Origin: Paraburkholderia aromaticivorans
GTDB taxonomy: Bacteria > Pseudomonadota > Gammaproteobacteria > Burkholderiales > Burkholderiaceae
Assembly (NCBI RefSeq): GCF_012689525.1
Contig: NZ_CP051517.1
Location: 78,976 to 142,975 of the forward strand
Direction: 5' to 3'
Length of the DNA: 64,000 bases
How positions within the stretch are numbered: position 1 is the first letter of the stretch; each line of letters begins with the position of its first letter. Positions 25,047 to 33,814 of this stretch are shown one piece after another. The notes beneath the pieces are model-generated. The model ran no database searches and was not told the DNA's origin. It saw only the letters and a list, made by a program, of their open reading frames with translations. A program made the position numbers and the translations under genes.

Positions 25047-26810
25047 ATGCCAGAGCAAGACCCGACATGTATTGGCAAGGTCCGCCAGGTCCTCGGCGCG
25101 ACTGTCACCGTTGCCTTGAATTCTGACCTTGCCGGAGTGGCGCCGATCTATAGAGGTCAGTTGCAACCTATCGGGCAAATCGGATCACTGGTGAGAATTC
25201 CTCAAGGTCTTATCGACCTTGTTGCTACCGTGACGCTTGTCGGCATAGCGGAACTTGCTGGGAGTATCGTACCTTCTGACGCAATTCAGCGTGACGAACG
25301 CTGGCTGCAAGTTCAGTTGCTCGGCGAGATCGACCGAGCAGCCGGTCGCTTTCAGCGAGGCGTTGGTGCATTTCCTGGACTCGATGATCCGGTCCATTTC
25401 GCTACTCCCGAAGAGCTAGCTGCCATCTTTCCTCACGCGGACGAGCAACATTTGCGGTTGGGGCGTCTAGCAGCGGCGGAAGACGTACCTGTTTGCCTAA
25501 ACGCATCGAAGCTGGTCGTTCGACATGCGGCGGTGGTCGGCTCAACGGGATCGGGAAAGACGAGCGTCGTGGCGTCTTTATTGCAAAGCTTCGTACGTGG
25601 TGGCTGGAACGCAGCCAACATTGTCGTCGTGGACCCGCATGGCGAGTATGCTCGCGCCCTCGCTGACAGTGCGGCAGTTCGCAGTGTGCTAGCAGACGAT
25701 GTGAACCGACTCCGCGTGCCCTACTGGGCACTGCCTGCGAGCGACATTGTGCGAATTTTTGCAGGGGCTCCAGGCGGCGCAACGTTCACCAATCGGTTTA
25801 ACGATCTGGTTGCGCAAGCTCGCCGGGAATTCGTCGAAGCAGCAAACTGGCTGACTCTTGATCCTAGTGCCGTTACTGCCGATACGCCAGTCCCGTTCGA
25901 TATCCGTCCAATCTGGCACAAACTGGACTCCGAGAATCGCGAGACTCGAAGAACCAAGGCCGATCCTGCATCGGCCTGCGAGATTGATTCGGGGGATGCG
26001 ACTACGTTGCGACCGGCCCGATTTGAGGCGTATGGGCCTGGTGGTCAACCACCTCACCAAGCACCGACCTACGGGGTGTATGGGGCGACGCCAGAATTGC
26101 TCCGCCTGGGATTACTCGATCCACGCCTTCGTTTTTTTCAAGAACCGATGGGTAATCCTGCTGGCCCGGATCCACTCGTGGAGGTGATGCAGGATTGGTT
26201 GGGTGGAGATCGCCCGATTTCGGTATTGGATTTTAGCGGGGTCCCTGCTATGGCGGCTGATCTTGCTATCGGAGTCGTTCTCAACATGCTGTTTGAGGTC
26301 GCACTGCGAAGTGAGCCTGATGGTCCCGGCATTGGGCGCCCAAGTCCCGTTCTAGTTGTGCTTGAAGAGGCTCATCGATATCTGGGAGCGTCGGCAAATT
26401 CGGTTACTCGCGACTCAGCCAACCGTATCGCCCGTGAGGGACGCAAATACGGGGTTGGCCTGCTATTGGTGACGCAACGCCCGACTGAGCTTCCCGAAAC
26501 CGCGCTAGCGCAGTGCGGGACGTTAATCGCCCTTCGCCTTACGAACGCAGGTGACCAGGGTGCCATTCGCGCTGCGTTACCCGACACTGTAGCGGGCCTG
26601 GCCGCAGTGTTACCTTCGTTGCGCACGGGTGAGGCCATAGTCAGCGGGGAGGCACTTGTGCTGCCCGTTCGTGCGATGCTAGATAAGCCGAATCCGATGC
26701 CGCTTGCGGAGGATCCGTCGCTTGATGCCTGGCGTCAAGCCCCGCATCTGCCGAACATCAGTGAACCACTAGCCGCGTGGCGCGGCACTTATGAGGCTGA
26801 AAATGACTGA
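25047..26810 (+). CDS. HerA-like ATPase of a SIR2-HerA defence system
   Basis: This 587-residue protein has the HerA/FtsK-like architecture. An N-terminal beta-barrel (HAS-barrel, about 1-70, TCIGKVRQVLGATVTV) precedes a RecA-fold motor with Walker A GSTGSGKTS (about 168-176), IVVVDPHGEYA and a Walker B VLVVLEEAHRYLG. A conserved EGRKYGVGLLLVTQRP segment follows. HerA forms hexamers on which SIR2 assembles. It is coupled to SIR2 upstream and overlaps the KTSC gene downstream by 8 bp. Confidence 0.92.
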   Translation: MPEQDPTCIGKVRQVLGATVTVALNSDLAGVAPIYRGQLQPIGQIGSLVRIPQGLIDLVATVTLVGIAELAGSIVPSDAIQRDERWLQVQLLGEIDRAAGRFQRGVGAFPGLDDPVHFATPEELAAIFPHADEQHLRLGRLAAAEDVPVCLNASKLVVRHAAVVGSTGSGKTSVVASLLQSFVRGGWNAANIVVVDPHGEYARALADSAAVRSVLADDVNRLRVPYWALPASDIVRIFAGAPGGATFTNRFNDLVAQARREFVEAANWLTLDPSAVTADTPVPFDIRPIWHKLDSENRETRRTKADPASACEIDSGDATTLRPARFEAYGPGGQPPHQAPTYGVYGATPELLRLGLLDPRLRFFQEPMGNPAGPDPLVEVMQDWLGGDRPISVLDFSGVPAMAADLAIGVVLNMLFEVALRSEPDGPGIGRPSPVLVVLEEAHRYLGASANSVTRDSANRIAREGRKYGVGLLLVTQRPTELPETALAQCGTLIALRLTNAGDQGAIRAALPDTVAGLAAVLPSLRTGEAIVSGEALVLPVRAMLDKPNPMPLAEDPSLDAWRQAPHLPNISEPLAAWRGTYEAEND

Positions 26811-27024
26811 CTGGATCCCTGTTTACGGTTCGACTCGAATAGTGGCGGAGAAATACGACCCTGAAACAGAAACAATCTATGTGAGGTTTCCAGAGGGTGT
26901 CGAATGGTGGTATTCAGCGTGCCCTCCGCACGTATGGGAAGCGTTCACCGCGCCGGGGCAGTCGAGAGGTCAATATATCCATCGAGTACTCGACTACAAA
27001 CCGAATGGCAGATATGCGGGTTAA
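26803..27024 (+). CDS. KTSC-domain protein
   Basis: This 73-residue single-domain protein reads IPVYGSTRIVAEKYDPETET, then IYVRFPEGVEWWYSACPPHVWEAF and QYIHRVLDYKP. That matches the small KTSC domain, whose function is unknown. Its start lies inside the last codons of herA, so it is produced with the defence complex. It may be an accessory or regulator of SIR2-HerA; that is inferred from coupling. Confidence 0.75.
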   Translation: MTDWIPVYGSTRIVAEKYDPETETIYVRFPEGVEWWYSACPPHVWEAFTAPGQSRGQYIHRVLDYKPNGRYAG

Positions 27025-27151
27025 TGGCTTGGTGCCAGATTGCCAACACACCCCATGCAATTAGCTTGAGGCAATTGCCGCTCCGCTTCGAATACTTCGT
27101 GAAGAGGAGCCCTTGCGAGCTGGGCGTCATACAGCGCCAGGGGTGTGGTCT

Positions 27152-28732
27152 CTACGCCTTGGCGTCTTCACCTGTCGTAGCATCGGCCGCGAAAAACCCG
27201 TCTGGCACCTTTGGCAAAGCGCGAAGATCGGACGCCTTAAACTGCAACTCCTTGGGTATCATTTCTTTAACATTCGGTCGACGTCGAAAGCCGGTAAAAA
27301 GCGAATAGTCCAAGATGAATGCCTCGAACCGTTCCCCGGCTTTGCGCGGCGTGATCGACTGATGTATCAAATGCACCATGCGCAGGTCACTGAGTACCTG
27401 AACGATAAGTCGCTCTTGCGAATCGTCGCTGCGAACAAGAAACGCATTGATCTTGTTGTCGTCTAGACAAAGATTCTCTAGTCTTGACAACATAAGCCGC
27501 AGCGTCCCGGCTTCGTTGCGCGCGTCCCTTTGCAAGTCGTCCATCTTTTGCTGCCCAAATTCGCCGATCGCCACATTAACATCCGATAGAGTAACCGTCG
27601 CATGGCGATTGCGGTTCGCGTGCTCCAACGAACGCCCAAACATTTGAAGAAAGTCGCGTGGCACACCAGCGTTAGCCCATGCCAATCGTCGAAATGCGGC
27701 GTCCGGTATCACCGAATTGCCGAGGTTATAGCCAACGGCCTTCAGGAATCCTTCGAGGATCGCACGCAGGTGTGCCTCTGCGGCCTCAGGATTTTCCAGC
27801 GTCAGATCCAACGACACGTATTGTGCGTCGCCAGGAACTTGCAGCCCCTTCCTTGTGCTTGGGGAATAGACGTTCAACAGTGAACTCAGGCCAGCAACCT
27901 TTAACCATCCATTCGCGCCCTTCAGCGCCGCGTTCAGCGTGTGGAGCAGGACAGGCTGGCATTCATGTTCGACTAGGTGGAAATCGTCAAGAAAAAGAAA
28001 GGCGTTACTTTTCACCGTTTTCGTCAGTTGCGCAAGCGCGCGCTTAATGGCAACCGGCGCACGATCTAACGATGTTGCCCCCGAAGCAATATCGGCCGCA
28101 ATCGACATCAGCGGCTGAGCGTCGACTGCCGCGTGTGCTCGGAACCCGACCTCTTGCGCTGCGGACGCCAGCGAAGTGCACATGTCGTAAAGCACCTCGC
28201 GGATTAAGTCATCGCCCGTTAACGTCGAGTAGGTCTGCATGTCGAGAACGGAAACGATAGATAGTGTCTCAGACAGAAGCTCTGTAGCTCTTCTGATCAA
28301 CGTCGACTTGCCTACGCCACGTCGGCCCCGGACGATGTGGGACGCGGGTTGGGCCAATTGGTGATCTTCCCGCCTTTGAAAGGGTACGTATGGGACGGAG
28401 TATCCGCCGATGGATGTACCCTGTGATACCTCTCGCGTGGAACGCGTTAGCAAAGTCAGTAATGCACTGGCTTCAATGGATGCCGGAAAGCTTTTCGCCT
28501 TTGTAGGGGCGAGCGCTATTGCTCCTTTAAAGGGATTGTTATCGGACAGGCGTTTTTGGCTTTCGTAGAGCGCATAGCTGTATAACGGCGCTTCACGTCC
28601 TACGGCGAACTTCAGAAACTCGCGGTTCCCCACCAATATCCGGCTGTTCGGGACGCCGGTAACCCCGATTTCTCGCTCAAATGCGGCGATTGCCTCCTCG
28701 GCGCTTCGATCGTCGTTTATTTCAGTGGTCAT
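27152..28732 (-). CDS. P-loop (AAA/STAND-like) ATPase paired with a HEPN protein
   Basis: This 526-residue protein has Walker A RGRRGVGKST (about 140-149) and Walker B AFLFLDDFHLVEH (about 247-259). A helical region follows, then a winged-helix-like C-terminus (RLIVQVLSDLRMVHLIHQS). The arrangement resembles AAA ATPases of the Orc/STAND type seen in defence operons. It begins in the stop codon of the HEPN gene (ATGA), so the two are stoichiometrically linked. The operon runs toward SIR2-HerA-KTSC. I know no named system with exactly this pair. Confidence 0.75.
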   Translation of the reverse strand: MTTEINDDRSAEEAIAAFEREIGVTGVPNSRILVGNREFLKFAVGREAPLYSYALYESQKRLSDNNPFKGAIALAPTKAKSFPASIEASALLTLLTRSTREVSQGTSIGGYSVPYVPFQRREDHQLAQPASHIVRGRRGVGKSTLIRRATELLSETLSIVSVLDMQTYSTLTGDDLIREVLYDMCTSLASAAQEVGFRAHAAVDAQPLMSIAADIASGATSLDRAPVAIKRALAQLTKTVKSNAFLFLDDFHLVEHECQPVLLHTLNAALKGANGWLKVAGLSSLLNVYSPSTRKGLQVPGDAQYVSLDLTLENPEAAEAHLRAILEGFLKAVGYNLGNSVIPDAAFRRLAWANAGVPRDFLQMFGRSLEHANRNRHATVTLSDVNVAIGEFGQQKMDDLQRDARNEAGTLRLMLSRLENLCLDDNKINAFLVRSDDSQERLIVQVLSDLRMVHLIHQSITPRKAGERFEAFILDYSLFTGFRRRPNVKEMIPKELQFKASDLRALPKVPDGFFAADATTGEDAKA

Positions 28733-29253
28733 AATGTCATACCGCATTTGGCGTTCAGATAATTTCGTGCTGCTTGAATAAATGCTTCAGCTTCCGTTAC
28801 CGCCTCATCGGGTTTCAGGGTATGTTCCGACGCCGTGGTGTCCCAATTGTCATAATCCGCCCGTAACCTGTGCTCGTACAGCTTGCTTACTCGACTCGCC
28901 CACGCTCCGACATCGGGGAAATCACCCGGCAGATCAGATGACGCCTTGCTATGGTCGTCGCCCTTGAGGCTCACGAAGCCCTGAACCATGTATCGGACGC
29001 CCTTTGAAGCATTGTAAGCAGCGTAATAGGCCCGCGAAAAGCAAGCCCTATGGCATCCGGCTGCGAGAATCTTCTTGGCCTCAACCAAGTGCTCTTCACC
29101 GAGGCGAAACCAGGCGGTGCAGACGTGCTGAGCGTAGCTTGCGAGGTCAGGAGTCGGCCAACCGAGCATTGTTAGCTTCCGCGCGAGTTCCAAGTGGTTG
29201 GCGGAGAGCTTCAAAAATTCCAGCTCGTGAACCGGCAGCGTCTTTTTCACCAT
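28729..29253 (-). CDS. HEPN-domain protein
   Basis: This 174-residue protein begins MVKKTLPVHELEFLKL. The HEPN-like helices are clear: CHRACFSRAYYAAYNASKG (about 88-106) and KLYEHRLRADYDNWD (about 138-152), as in UPF0332-type HEPN proteins. The classical R-x4-6-H RNase motif is not obvious, so RNase activity is uncertain. It could instead be a substrate-binding or sensor partner of the ATPase. It is the promoter-proximal gene of the pair. Confidence 0.75.
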   Translation of the reverse strand: MVKKTLPVHELEFLKLSANHLELARKLTMLGWPTPDLASYAQHVCTAWFRLGEEHLVEAKKILAAGCHRACFSRAYYAAYNASKGVRYMVQGFVSLKGDDHSKASSDLPGDFPDVGAWASRVSKLYEHRLRADYDNWDTTASEHTLKPDEAVTEAEAFIQAARNYLNAKCGMTL

Positions 29254-29418
29254 GTTTCTCAATACCGGCCGTTTTTGTGGTCGGCAGATTGTACATCGGC
29301 ACTGAGAGGAGCCCGCTGTTAGCGGCGGTGTAAAAGCGCCATAAGATGGCGGCGCAAAGTTGAGTAGGAGCGTCAACAACAGGGGCGGTTATGGGCGGCT
29401 GTTGTTGGGTGATGGCCA

Positions 29419-29652
29419 TCAGAATGGATCGTCGATGTCGCGAGGGTGAGGATTGTCGGGAGGCGCGCGCTGTTCGTGCAGGAGGTCATTGAGCGGAATC
29501 TGAGAGGTCGAATTTTTCGTTTGTGGTGTTAGGCGACGCTCCATGACTTTTTCAACAGTAGCGGCCGCACGGAGCCTTTCGTTAGTGGGCGACGGTCCGA
29601 CCTGCTTATGTGCACCGAGGCTCTGCCCGATGTCGTCTACGACTCGCGCTGC
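29419..29652 (-). other. Open frame continuing past the SRAP stop codon
   Basis: In the same frame as the SRAP gene, and directly after its TGA, 77 codons stay open and end with RDIDDPF and a stop. The only internal ATG is at 29544, giving 41 residues from MERRLTPQTKNS. The acidic D-D-P-F tail resembles the C-terminal tip of single-stranded-DNA-binding protein. It may be a small gene, a read-through extension or a remnant. No ribosome site is convincing. Confidence 0.35.
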
Positions 29653-30612
29653 TCAAGCCGCCATTCGATGTTCGTAGTACGGCCTATGGCGGTCGTCCAG
29701 AATCGCGTACTGTGCCGCGAGATTGCGTGGATCGGGATTGAGCCACGCGTCGATATGCTCCGGTTTGATGGGAATGATGCAGCGATCGTGGCCGGCGGCG
29801 GCAACTTCAGGGGGCGGCTCATCGGTGATCGCAGCAAAGGAGAGCAGATCAGGCTCGCCAGGGCTTTGCCAGTGCGACCACAGGCAGGCGACGAGCATGT
29901 CCTGAGCGGGCTGCGGCTTGAACTCCAGGACCACGTTTTCCTCCAGTTCGCCTTCAGCGAGCTCGCGCCCTTCGAGGCGATGCCGTTTCACGTTTTCATA
30001 GAAGGCATTCGCGACGATAAGACCGTGCGAATACCCAAAAAGTCCCTTCCAGAAGCCTTCGAGGTTGTCAAACCTGGCGTTGTAAGTCCCGGGATATTTG
30101 TTGTCGTAGAACGCAGGCTTGCCAGCCGGGCGACAGTGATATCGCATCGGCTTGATGACGCGCTTGCCGTCTTCCATGACCATCACCGGAGCATAGTTAC
30201 CGGGGAAAATTCGCGAATCGCGGTCTTTCGGCTCGGTGCGCCGGAGATCGTCAAGCCCGCGCAGCGTCGACTCGATCTTGCTGGTTGCGATCCGTTTGCT
30301 TTCGGTGGCCGCCTTCGTCGTCTTGCCCTGAAGGGTGCGTTCCGCGTCGGCGAGTCGCGCGCGCTGTTTGAACAATTCCTGCTCGAGCCTGGTCGCCTGC
30401 TCGCCGTTGAACCGGTCGATCGCTTCCTTGATCCGCCGTTCCTCGTCGGTCTGGGGAACCGAGAACGCGGCGTCCATTGCCTTCGGAATCCTGACATTGC
30501 TGCCCTCGGCGCGCTCCCAGTACAGCTGCGCGAACTCCCGGATGCTCATGTGCGCGCCAAACATCCTGACGTACTTGCGGTAGTCCGCCTGGATCTGGGC
30601 TGAATAGCACAT
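29653..30612 (-). CDS. SOS response-associated peptidase (SRAP/YedK/HMCES family)
   Basis: This 319-residue protein starts MCYSAQ; Cys2 is the residue that forms the thiazolidine cross-link to abasic sites in this family. FGYSHGLIVANAFYE supplies the conserved Glu, and GHDRCIIPI the His. It is about 100 residues longer than E. coli YedK because of an insert rich in Arg/Lys/Glu (about 60-120). These proteins shield abasic sites in single-stranded DNA. The location beside dnaE2-imuB-imuA fits a DNA-damage role. Confidence 0.9.
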   Translation of the reverse strand: MCYSAQIQADYRKYVRMFGAHMSIREFAQLYWERAEGSNVRIPKAMDAAFSVPQTDEERRIKEAIDRFNGEQATRLEQELFKQRARLADAERTLQGKTTKAATESKRIATSKIESTLRGLDDLRRTEPKDRDSRIFPGNYAPVMVMEDGKRVIKPMRYHCRPAGKPAFYDNKYPGTYNARFDNLEGFWKGLFGYSHGLIVANAFYENVKRHRLEGRELAEGELEENVVLEFKPQPAQDMLVACLWSHWQSPGEPDLLSFAAITDEPPPEVAAAGHDRCIIPIKPEHIDAWLNPDPRNLAAQYAILDDRHRPYYEHRMAA

Positions 30613-30658
30613 GGTTGCTCTCCCTGAAGAAAGGTGCGTGAATATGGTACGCCGGTTC

Positions 30659-33600
30659 CTAATGGAAGTTTCGCGTCGACGTGACGAGCGTGCCGAGCAG
30701 GTGTGACATGTCTACCAGCCGCTGTGCAACCAGGTGTCGTACCGCACCCTGGCATTGCCACGTGCCATAGACGGCGAGCAGTGACGCCCCCAGCGCTTCC
30801 TGCCGCTGTTTTTCAAGCAGACCCGGCCACACGATCACGTTCACGTTACCGGTCTCGTCCTCGAGCGTCACGAACATCACACCCTTGGCCGTGCCCGGAC
30901 GCTGACGCACGGTGACGAGCCCGCAGCCACGGGCGAGTCGCCCATCGCGATAGGTGCGCAGCGTCGAAGCGGGCATCAGCCTCTTCGCGAGTAGTTGTGG
31001 CCTGAGCAGCTCAAGTGGGTGTCGGCCAAGCGTCAGGCCCACTGAGCGGTAGTCAGCAACGATGTCGTTGGCCTCGGTTGGCGCACCGAGCGACGGTGTC
31101 TCGTCCTGAACAGCTGCTGTCGCGAGCATGTCCTTGTCTGGAACCGCTGCGACGGATTGCCAGAGCGCTTCACGGCGGTTACCGGCAAGGGAGGCGAGCG
31201 CATTGGCATCGGCCAGCACATGAAGATCCTTGCGATCCAGTTGCGCGCGGCGGGCAAGGTCGTTGACGCTTTCGAATGACCGAACCGCGCGCGCGTTCTC
31301 GATGCGTTCCGCAGCGCCGTCTTTCATGCCTCGCAGTAGCGACATACCGAGCCGGACGGCTGGTCTTCCGGCGCCTGGCAGACTTACCAGTGCCGAGTCC
31401 CAGCTACTGATTGTCACGTCAACGGGCAGAACCTTGACACCGTGGCGTTGTGCGTCCTGCACGAGCTGCGACGGCGAGTAGAAACCCATCGGCTGTGAAT
31501 TCAGCATGGCCGCCAGAAATGCCTCCGGCTCGTGGCATTTCAACCAGCTGCTTGCGTACACAAGCAACGCAAAACTGGCCGCGTGACTTTCCGGGAAGCC
31601 GTATTCACCAAAGCCCTTGATCTGTTCGAAGATGGATTCGGCGAAGGCGAGGGTATAGCCGCGCTCCTGCATGCCATGAACGATCCGGTCGTAATATTTT
31701 TCCAGTCCGCCTTTACGTTTCCAGGCGGCCATCGCGCGACGCAGCTGGTCGGCTTCGCCGGCGGTAAAGCCGGCCGCCAGAATCGCGACCTGCATGACCT
31801 GCTCCTGAAAGATCGGCACGCCGAGGGTTCGTCCAAGCGCGGTTTTCAGCGCGTCGCTCGGATAGGAGACCGGCTCGAATCCCTGGCGCCGCTGCAGGTA
31901 GGGATGCACAGCGCCGCCCTGAATCGGACCTGGGCGCACGATCGCCACCTCGATCACGAGGTCGTAGAACGTCCGGGGCTGCATCCGCGGCAGCATGCTC
32001 ATCTGGGCCCGCGATTCGATCTGGAACACCCCGACCGTGTCTGCCGCCGAAATCATCTCGTAGGTCTGCGGGTCCTCCGCAGGGATGTCCTGCATTTCGA
32101 AACGCTCGCCGCGCTGCTCCGACACAATATCAAGCGCGCGCCGGATGGCCGAGAGCATGCCGAGTGCCAGGACGTCGATTTTCAGCAGGCCGAGCGCTTC
32201 AAGATCGTCCTTGTCCCACTCGATGACGGACCTGTCCTCCATTGCGGCATTCTCGACAGGCACGAGACGCGTCAGCTTGCCGCGACTGATGACAAAGCCA
32301 CCGGAGTGCTGGGAGAGGTGCCGCGGGAAGCCAAGCAATTGCGATGCGAGCTTCGCCCACGCCTGAATAAGCGGCTTCTCCGGGTCAAGGCCCGATTCCC
32401 TGAATCGCGCAAGCAGATCCTGACTCGTATCAAACCAGTGATGCGACTTTGCAACGACGTCAACGATCTGGGGATCAACGCCAAGCGCCTTCCCGGTTTC
32501 GCGCAGCGCACCGCGCGGTCGATATGTTGAGACCGCCGCCGCGATTGCTGCGCGGTCGCGGCCGTATTTGCGATAGATGTACTGGATGACTTCTTCGCGG
32601 CGCTGATGTTCAAAGTCGACATCGATATCCGGCGGCTCGCCACGCTCCTTCGAGATGAAGCGCTCAAAAAGCATGTTGCCGCGAGCCGGGTCCACCTCGG
32701 TTACGCCGAGGCAATAGCAGACGGCAGAGTTAGCCGCGGAGCCCCGGCCCTGGCAGAGGATGTGCTGGCTACGTGCAAAACGCACGATGTCGTACACCGT
32801 CAGAAAGTACGGTTCGTATTGCAGGTCCGCTATCAGCTCAAGCTCATGTTCAATCTGTTCCTGCACTTTGTGCGGAATACCCGACGGGAAGCGTCGTTGT
32901 GCGCCAATGTACGTTTCCTGCCGTAGATAGGCGGCAGGTGTGAAGCCGGTTGGAACGAGTTCGTCCGGATACTCGTAACGCAGTTCATCCAGCGAGAAAG
33001 TGCAGCGGCTTGCAATATCAACGGTTGCGGCAAGTGCGTCGTCGGGGTACAGGTTAGCGAGCCGCAGTCTGGAACGCAGGTGCTGCTCGGCATTCTGTGT
33101 CAGGTCATAGCCGCACTCATGCACTGGCCTGCGAACGCGGATCGCGGTCATGGTGTCCTGCAGCGGCTTTCGCGAGCGCACATGCATGACGACGTTGCCG
33201 AGCGCGACAACCGGGACGTCCTGATTCCGCGCGACAAACTCAACCGAACCCCGATGGATGTCATCCATCGCACGCTGGTGCAGCACAAGTCCCACCCAGG
33301 CGCGGCCCGTGAACGTGTCATCGAGCCATTCGACCTGTGCCGTCAGCACGTCTTCCTTCGCCGGAAAATCCGGTACGAGAATGGCCAGGCAGTCGGGCAG
33401 GCCGCGCAGGTGCCGGTTCTCCCTGTCGGGCCGCGACAGGTCCTGCGGCGTCAGGCGGTACTCACCCTTCGGAGCGCGCGTACGGGCCAGCGTAATCAGC
33501 TCGGACAGGTTGCCGTATCCCTCGCGGTTTCTGGCGAGGAGAATCAGCCCGAACGCGGGTGATCCGTCAGCGTTCACCAGACGGAAGTAGGACCCCACGA

Positions 33601-33808
33601 TAAACGGCAGCTTTGCCTGCTTCGCTGCAACGTGTGCGCGCACGACGCCAGCCAGCGAGCACTCGTCGGTGACGGCCAGCGCTGAATAGCCCAGTTGCTC
33701 CGCGCGCTCAGCCAGTTCTTCCGCATGGGAGGCGCCGTGCAGAAAAGTGAAGTTGGAAAAGCAGAACAGCTCGGCATAAGCCGGCAGGGTGGAAAAGGTG
33801 GCGTCCAT
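30659..33808 (-). CDS. dnaE2: Error-prone DNA polymerase III alpha DnaE2 (ImuC)
   Basis: This 1049-residue C-family polymerase has the DnaE2 length. It opens with a PHP domain (FCFSNFTFLHGASHAEEL). The catalytic palm contains PDIDVDFEHQRRE (about 400-412) and a third Asp region near IEWDKDDLEALGLLKIDVL. It ends with an OB domain (GLVTVRQRPGTAKGVMFVTLEDETG). DnaE2 performs damage-induced mutagenic synthesis with ImuA and ImuB, encoded just upstream. Confidence 0.96.
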   Translation of the reverse strand: MDATFSTLPAYAELFCFSNFTFLHGASHAEELAERAEQLGYSALAVTDECSLAGVVRAHVAAKQAKLPFIVGSYFRLVNADGSPAFGLILLARNREGYGNLSELITLARTRAPKGEYRLTPQDLSRPDRENRHLRGLPDCLAILVPDFPAKEDVLTAQVEWLDDTFTGRAWVGLVLHQRAMDDIHRGSVEFVARNQDVPVVALGNVVMHVRSRKPLQDTMTAIRVRRPVHECGYDLTQNAEQHLRSRLRLANLYPDDALAATVDIASRCTFSLDELRYEYPDELVPTGFTPAAYLRQETYIGAQRRFPSGIPHKVQEQIEHELELIADLQYEPYFLTVYDIVRFARSQHILCQGRGSAANSAVCYCLGVTEVDPARGNMLFERFISKERGEPPDIDVDFEHQRREEVIQYIYRKYGRDRAAIAAAVSTYRPRGALRETGKALGVDPQIVDVVAKSHHWFDTSQDLLARFRESGLDPEKPLIQAWAKLASQLLGFPRHLSQHSGGFVISRGKLTRLVPVENAAMEDRSVIEWDKDDLEALGLLKIDVLALGMLSAIRRALDIVSEQRGERFEMQDIPAEDPQTYEMISAADTVGVFQIESRAQMSMLPRMQPRTFYDLVIEVAIVRPGPIQGGAVHPYLQRRQGFEPVSYPSDALKTALGRTLGVPIFQEQVMQVAILAAGFTAGEADQLRRAMAAWKRKGGLEKYYDRIVHGMQERGYTLAFAESIFEQIKGFGEYGFPESHAASFALLVYASSWLKCHEPEAFLAAMLNSQPMGFYSPSQLVQDAQRHGVKVLPVDVTISSWDSALVSLPGAGRPAVRLGMSLLRGMKDGAAERIENARAVRSFESVNDLARRAQLDRKDLHVLADANALASLAGNRREALWQSVAAVPDKDMLATAAVQDETPSLGAPTEANDIVADYRSVGLTLGRHPLELLRPQLLAKRLMPASTLRTYRDGRLARGCGLVTVRQRPGTAKGVMFVTLEDETGNVNVIVWPGLLEKQRQEALGASLLAVYGTWQCQGAVRHLVAQRLVDMSHLLGTLVTSTRNFH

Positions 33809-33814
33809 GGCGTG

